DNA of 60,220 nt, from contig PXSK01000011.1 of NCBI GenBank assembly GCA_003022865.1, positions 1-60,220 of the forward strand, in the 5' to 3' direction. A program made the position numbers and the translations under genes. The notes below the pieces were generated by a model. The model was not told the origin of the DNA and did no database searches. It worked only from the letters and a program-made list of their open reading frames with translations. Shown here in pieces: positions 59,992-60,220 of the stretch. The first letter of the stretch is position 1. The number at the start of each line of letters is the position of its first letter. The stretch comes from Halobacteriales archaeon SW_5_70_135. Lineage in GTDB: Archaea > Halobacteriota > Halobacteria > Halobacteriales > SW-7-71-33.

Positions 59992-60220
59992 CTACGAACC
60001 AGCCGTTCGGGGGTCCATCATTCCTTCCTTTACGCCGAAGTGTATTAGTAGAACATTGACTGGGTACGCTGCTAACAGTCCAAGAGACAAGGAAACAGAA
60101 AGCGAGGTCCAAAACAGTGGGTCCATAATTTTTGCCCCACCGGACAGGGTTATGTCAGCTGTTATGGCCACGATTTCCATTACGGTTATACTGGCTGTTT
60201 CAGAGTAAAATGCATCGACC
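59992..60220 (-). CDS. DUF4396 membrane protein, C-terminal part, cut by the window edge
   Basis: The frame is open from the right edge to the stop at 59992, about 75 codons: Y-S-E-T-A-S-I-T-V-M-E-I-V-A-I, a hydrophobic span, then F-W-T-S-L-S-V-S-L-S-L-G-L-L-A-A-Y-P-V-N-V and I-H-F-G-V-K-E-G-M-M. The A-Y-P-V-N ... G-V-K-E-G-M pattern is typical for the end of DUF4396 proteins, putative copper-linked or general membrane proteins. GC is near 50 percent here, far below the rest of the window, which suggests recent acquisition. The start lies beyond base 60220. Confidence 0.65.
   Translation of the reverse strand, partial: VDAFYSETASITVMEIVAITADITLSGGAKIMDPLFWTSLSVSLSLGLLAAYPVNVLLIHFGVKEGMMDPRTAGS

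Noticed and set aside
59900-60112. Minus-strand frame of 70 codons at the right end
   Set aside because: It overlaps the DUF4396 frame, has no domain and its composition is not protein-like.
1-60220. tRNA, rRNA, SRP RNA or RNase P RNA genes
   Set aside because: I looked for T-loop-like GTTCRANNC contexts with matching stems and for conserved RNA motifs and found none that fold convincingly.

Overview
The window is chromosomal DNA from an extremely halophilic archaeon (class Halobacteria). The evidence is very high GC with CG-rich codon third positions, strongly acidic proteins with Asp/Glu-rich tails and linkers, leaderless-type promoters (TATA-like box about 25-30 bases upstream of the start), many GTG starts, archaeal information-processing genes (SRP54, NAC, TFS, S19e, PDCD5, an RfcC-type clamp loader) and many haloarchaea-specific families. 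I saw no rRNA, tRNA or CRISPR array.

Layout. 1-4.2 kb: NUDIX hydrolase, MFS transporter, a frameshifted FAD/NAD oxidoreductase and a small DUF7123-type protein. 4.4-12.6 kb: a glycosyltransferase-flippase fusion, then an aromatic amino acid block. Dehydroquinate dehydratase converges on a leftward trpC-trpB-trpA-ADH synthase-DHQ synthase II run with 4-base overlaps, which covers the archaeal entry to the shikimate pathway and the end of tryptophan synthesis. 12.6-13.9 kb: a glutaredoxin-like protein, degenerate tandem repeats, and a 469-bp transposase-less mobile element with 32-bp inverted repeats and a perfect 8-bp target duplication that carries one DUF2061 gene. 13.8-17.2 kb: three consecutive lipoproteins, the third with an HEXXH motif and a frameshift. 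17.2-21.4 kb: TrkA-like protein, S9 peptidase, RfcC-type protein and a small membrane protein.

21.4-28.7 kb: lipoyl synthase, one unknown gene, then a 2-oxoacid dehydrogenase operon (E1 alpha, E1 beta, E2, E3), so a lipoylated complex and a lipoate-making enzyme are encoded together. 28.8-37.5 kb: SRP54 with an apparent N-domain deletion, a 0.7-kb gene-poor stretch, DUF5787 (nuclease-like), DUF5797, MFS, TFS, two small acidic proteins, TrmI-type methyltransferase, NAC, a PUA protein, a 29-codon membrane peptide and a NYN protein. 37.5-41.8 kb: purB and a PurN-PurH fusion diverge from a 716-bp spacer holding an array of about twelve small hairpins; a bifunctional nuclease-family protein follows. 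41.8-48.2 kb: hexapeptide acyltransferase, membrane molybdopterin oxidoreductase, PfkB kinase, BtpA, SHMT and a TbsP-type regulator. 48.2-56.1 kb: a small frameshifted membrane protein, a YcaO cyclodehydratase fused to a zinc-binding-like N-terminus, DUF63, a PadR remnant, AI-2E exporter family, MgtC/DUF4010 and a class-III aminotransferase. 56.1-59.9 kb: flippase-like protein, S19e, PDCD5, PP-loop protein and a DNA methylase resembling the haloarchaeal CTAG methylase. The last ~350 bp has much lower GC and holds the C-terminus of a DUF4396 protein that runs off the edge.

A recurring oddity is gene damage. Five single-base indels break three otherwise intact reading frames, and SRP54, PadR and the PP-loop protein each lack an internal segment compared with their families as I remember them. 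Raw reads are needed to separate real decay from assembly error.
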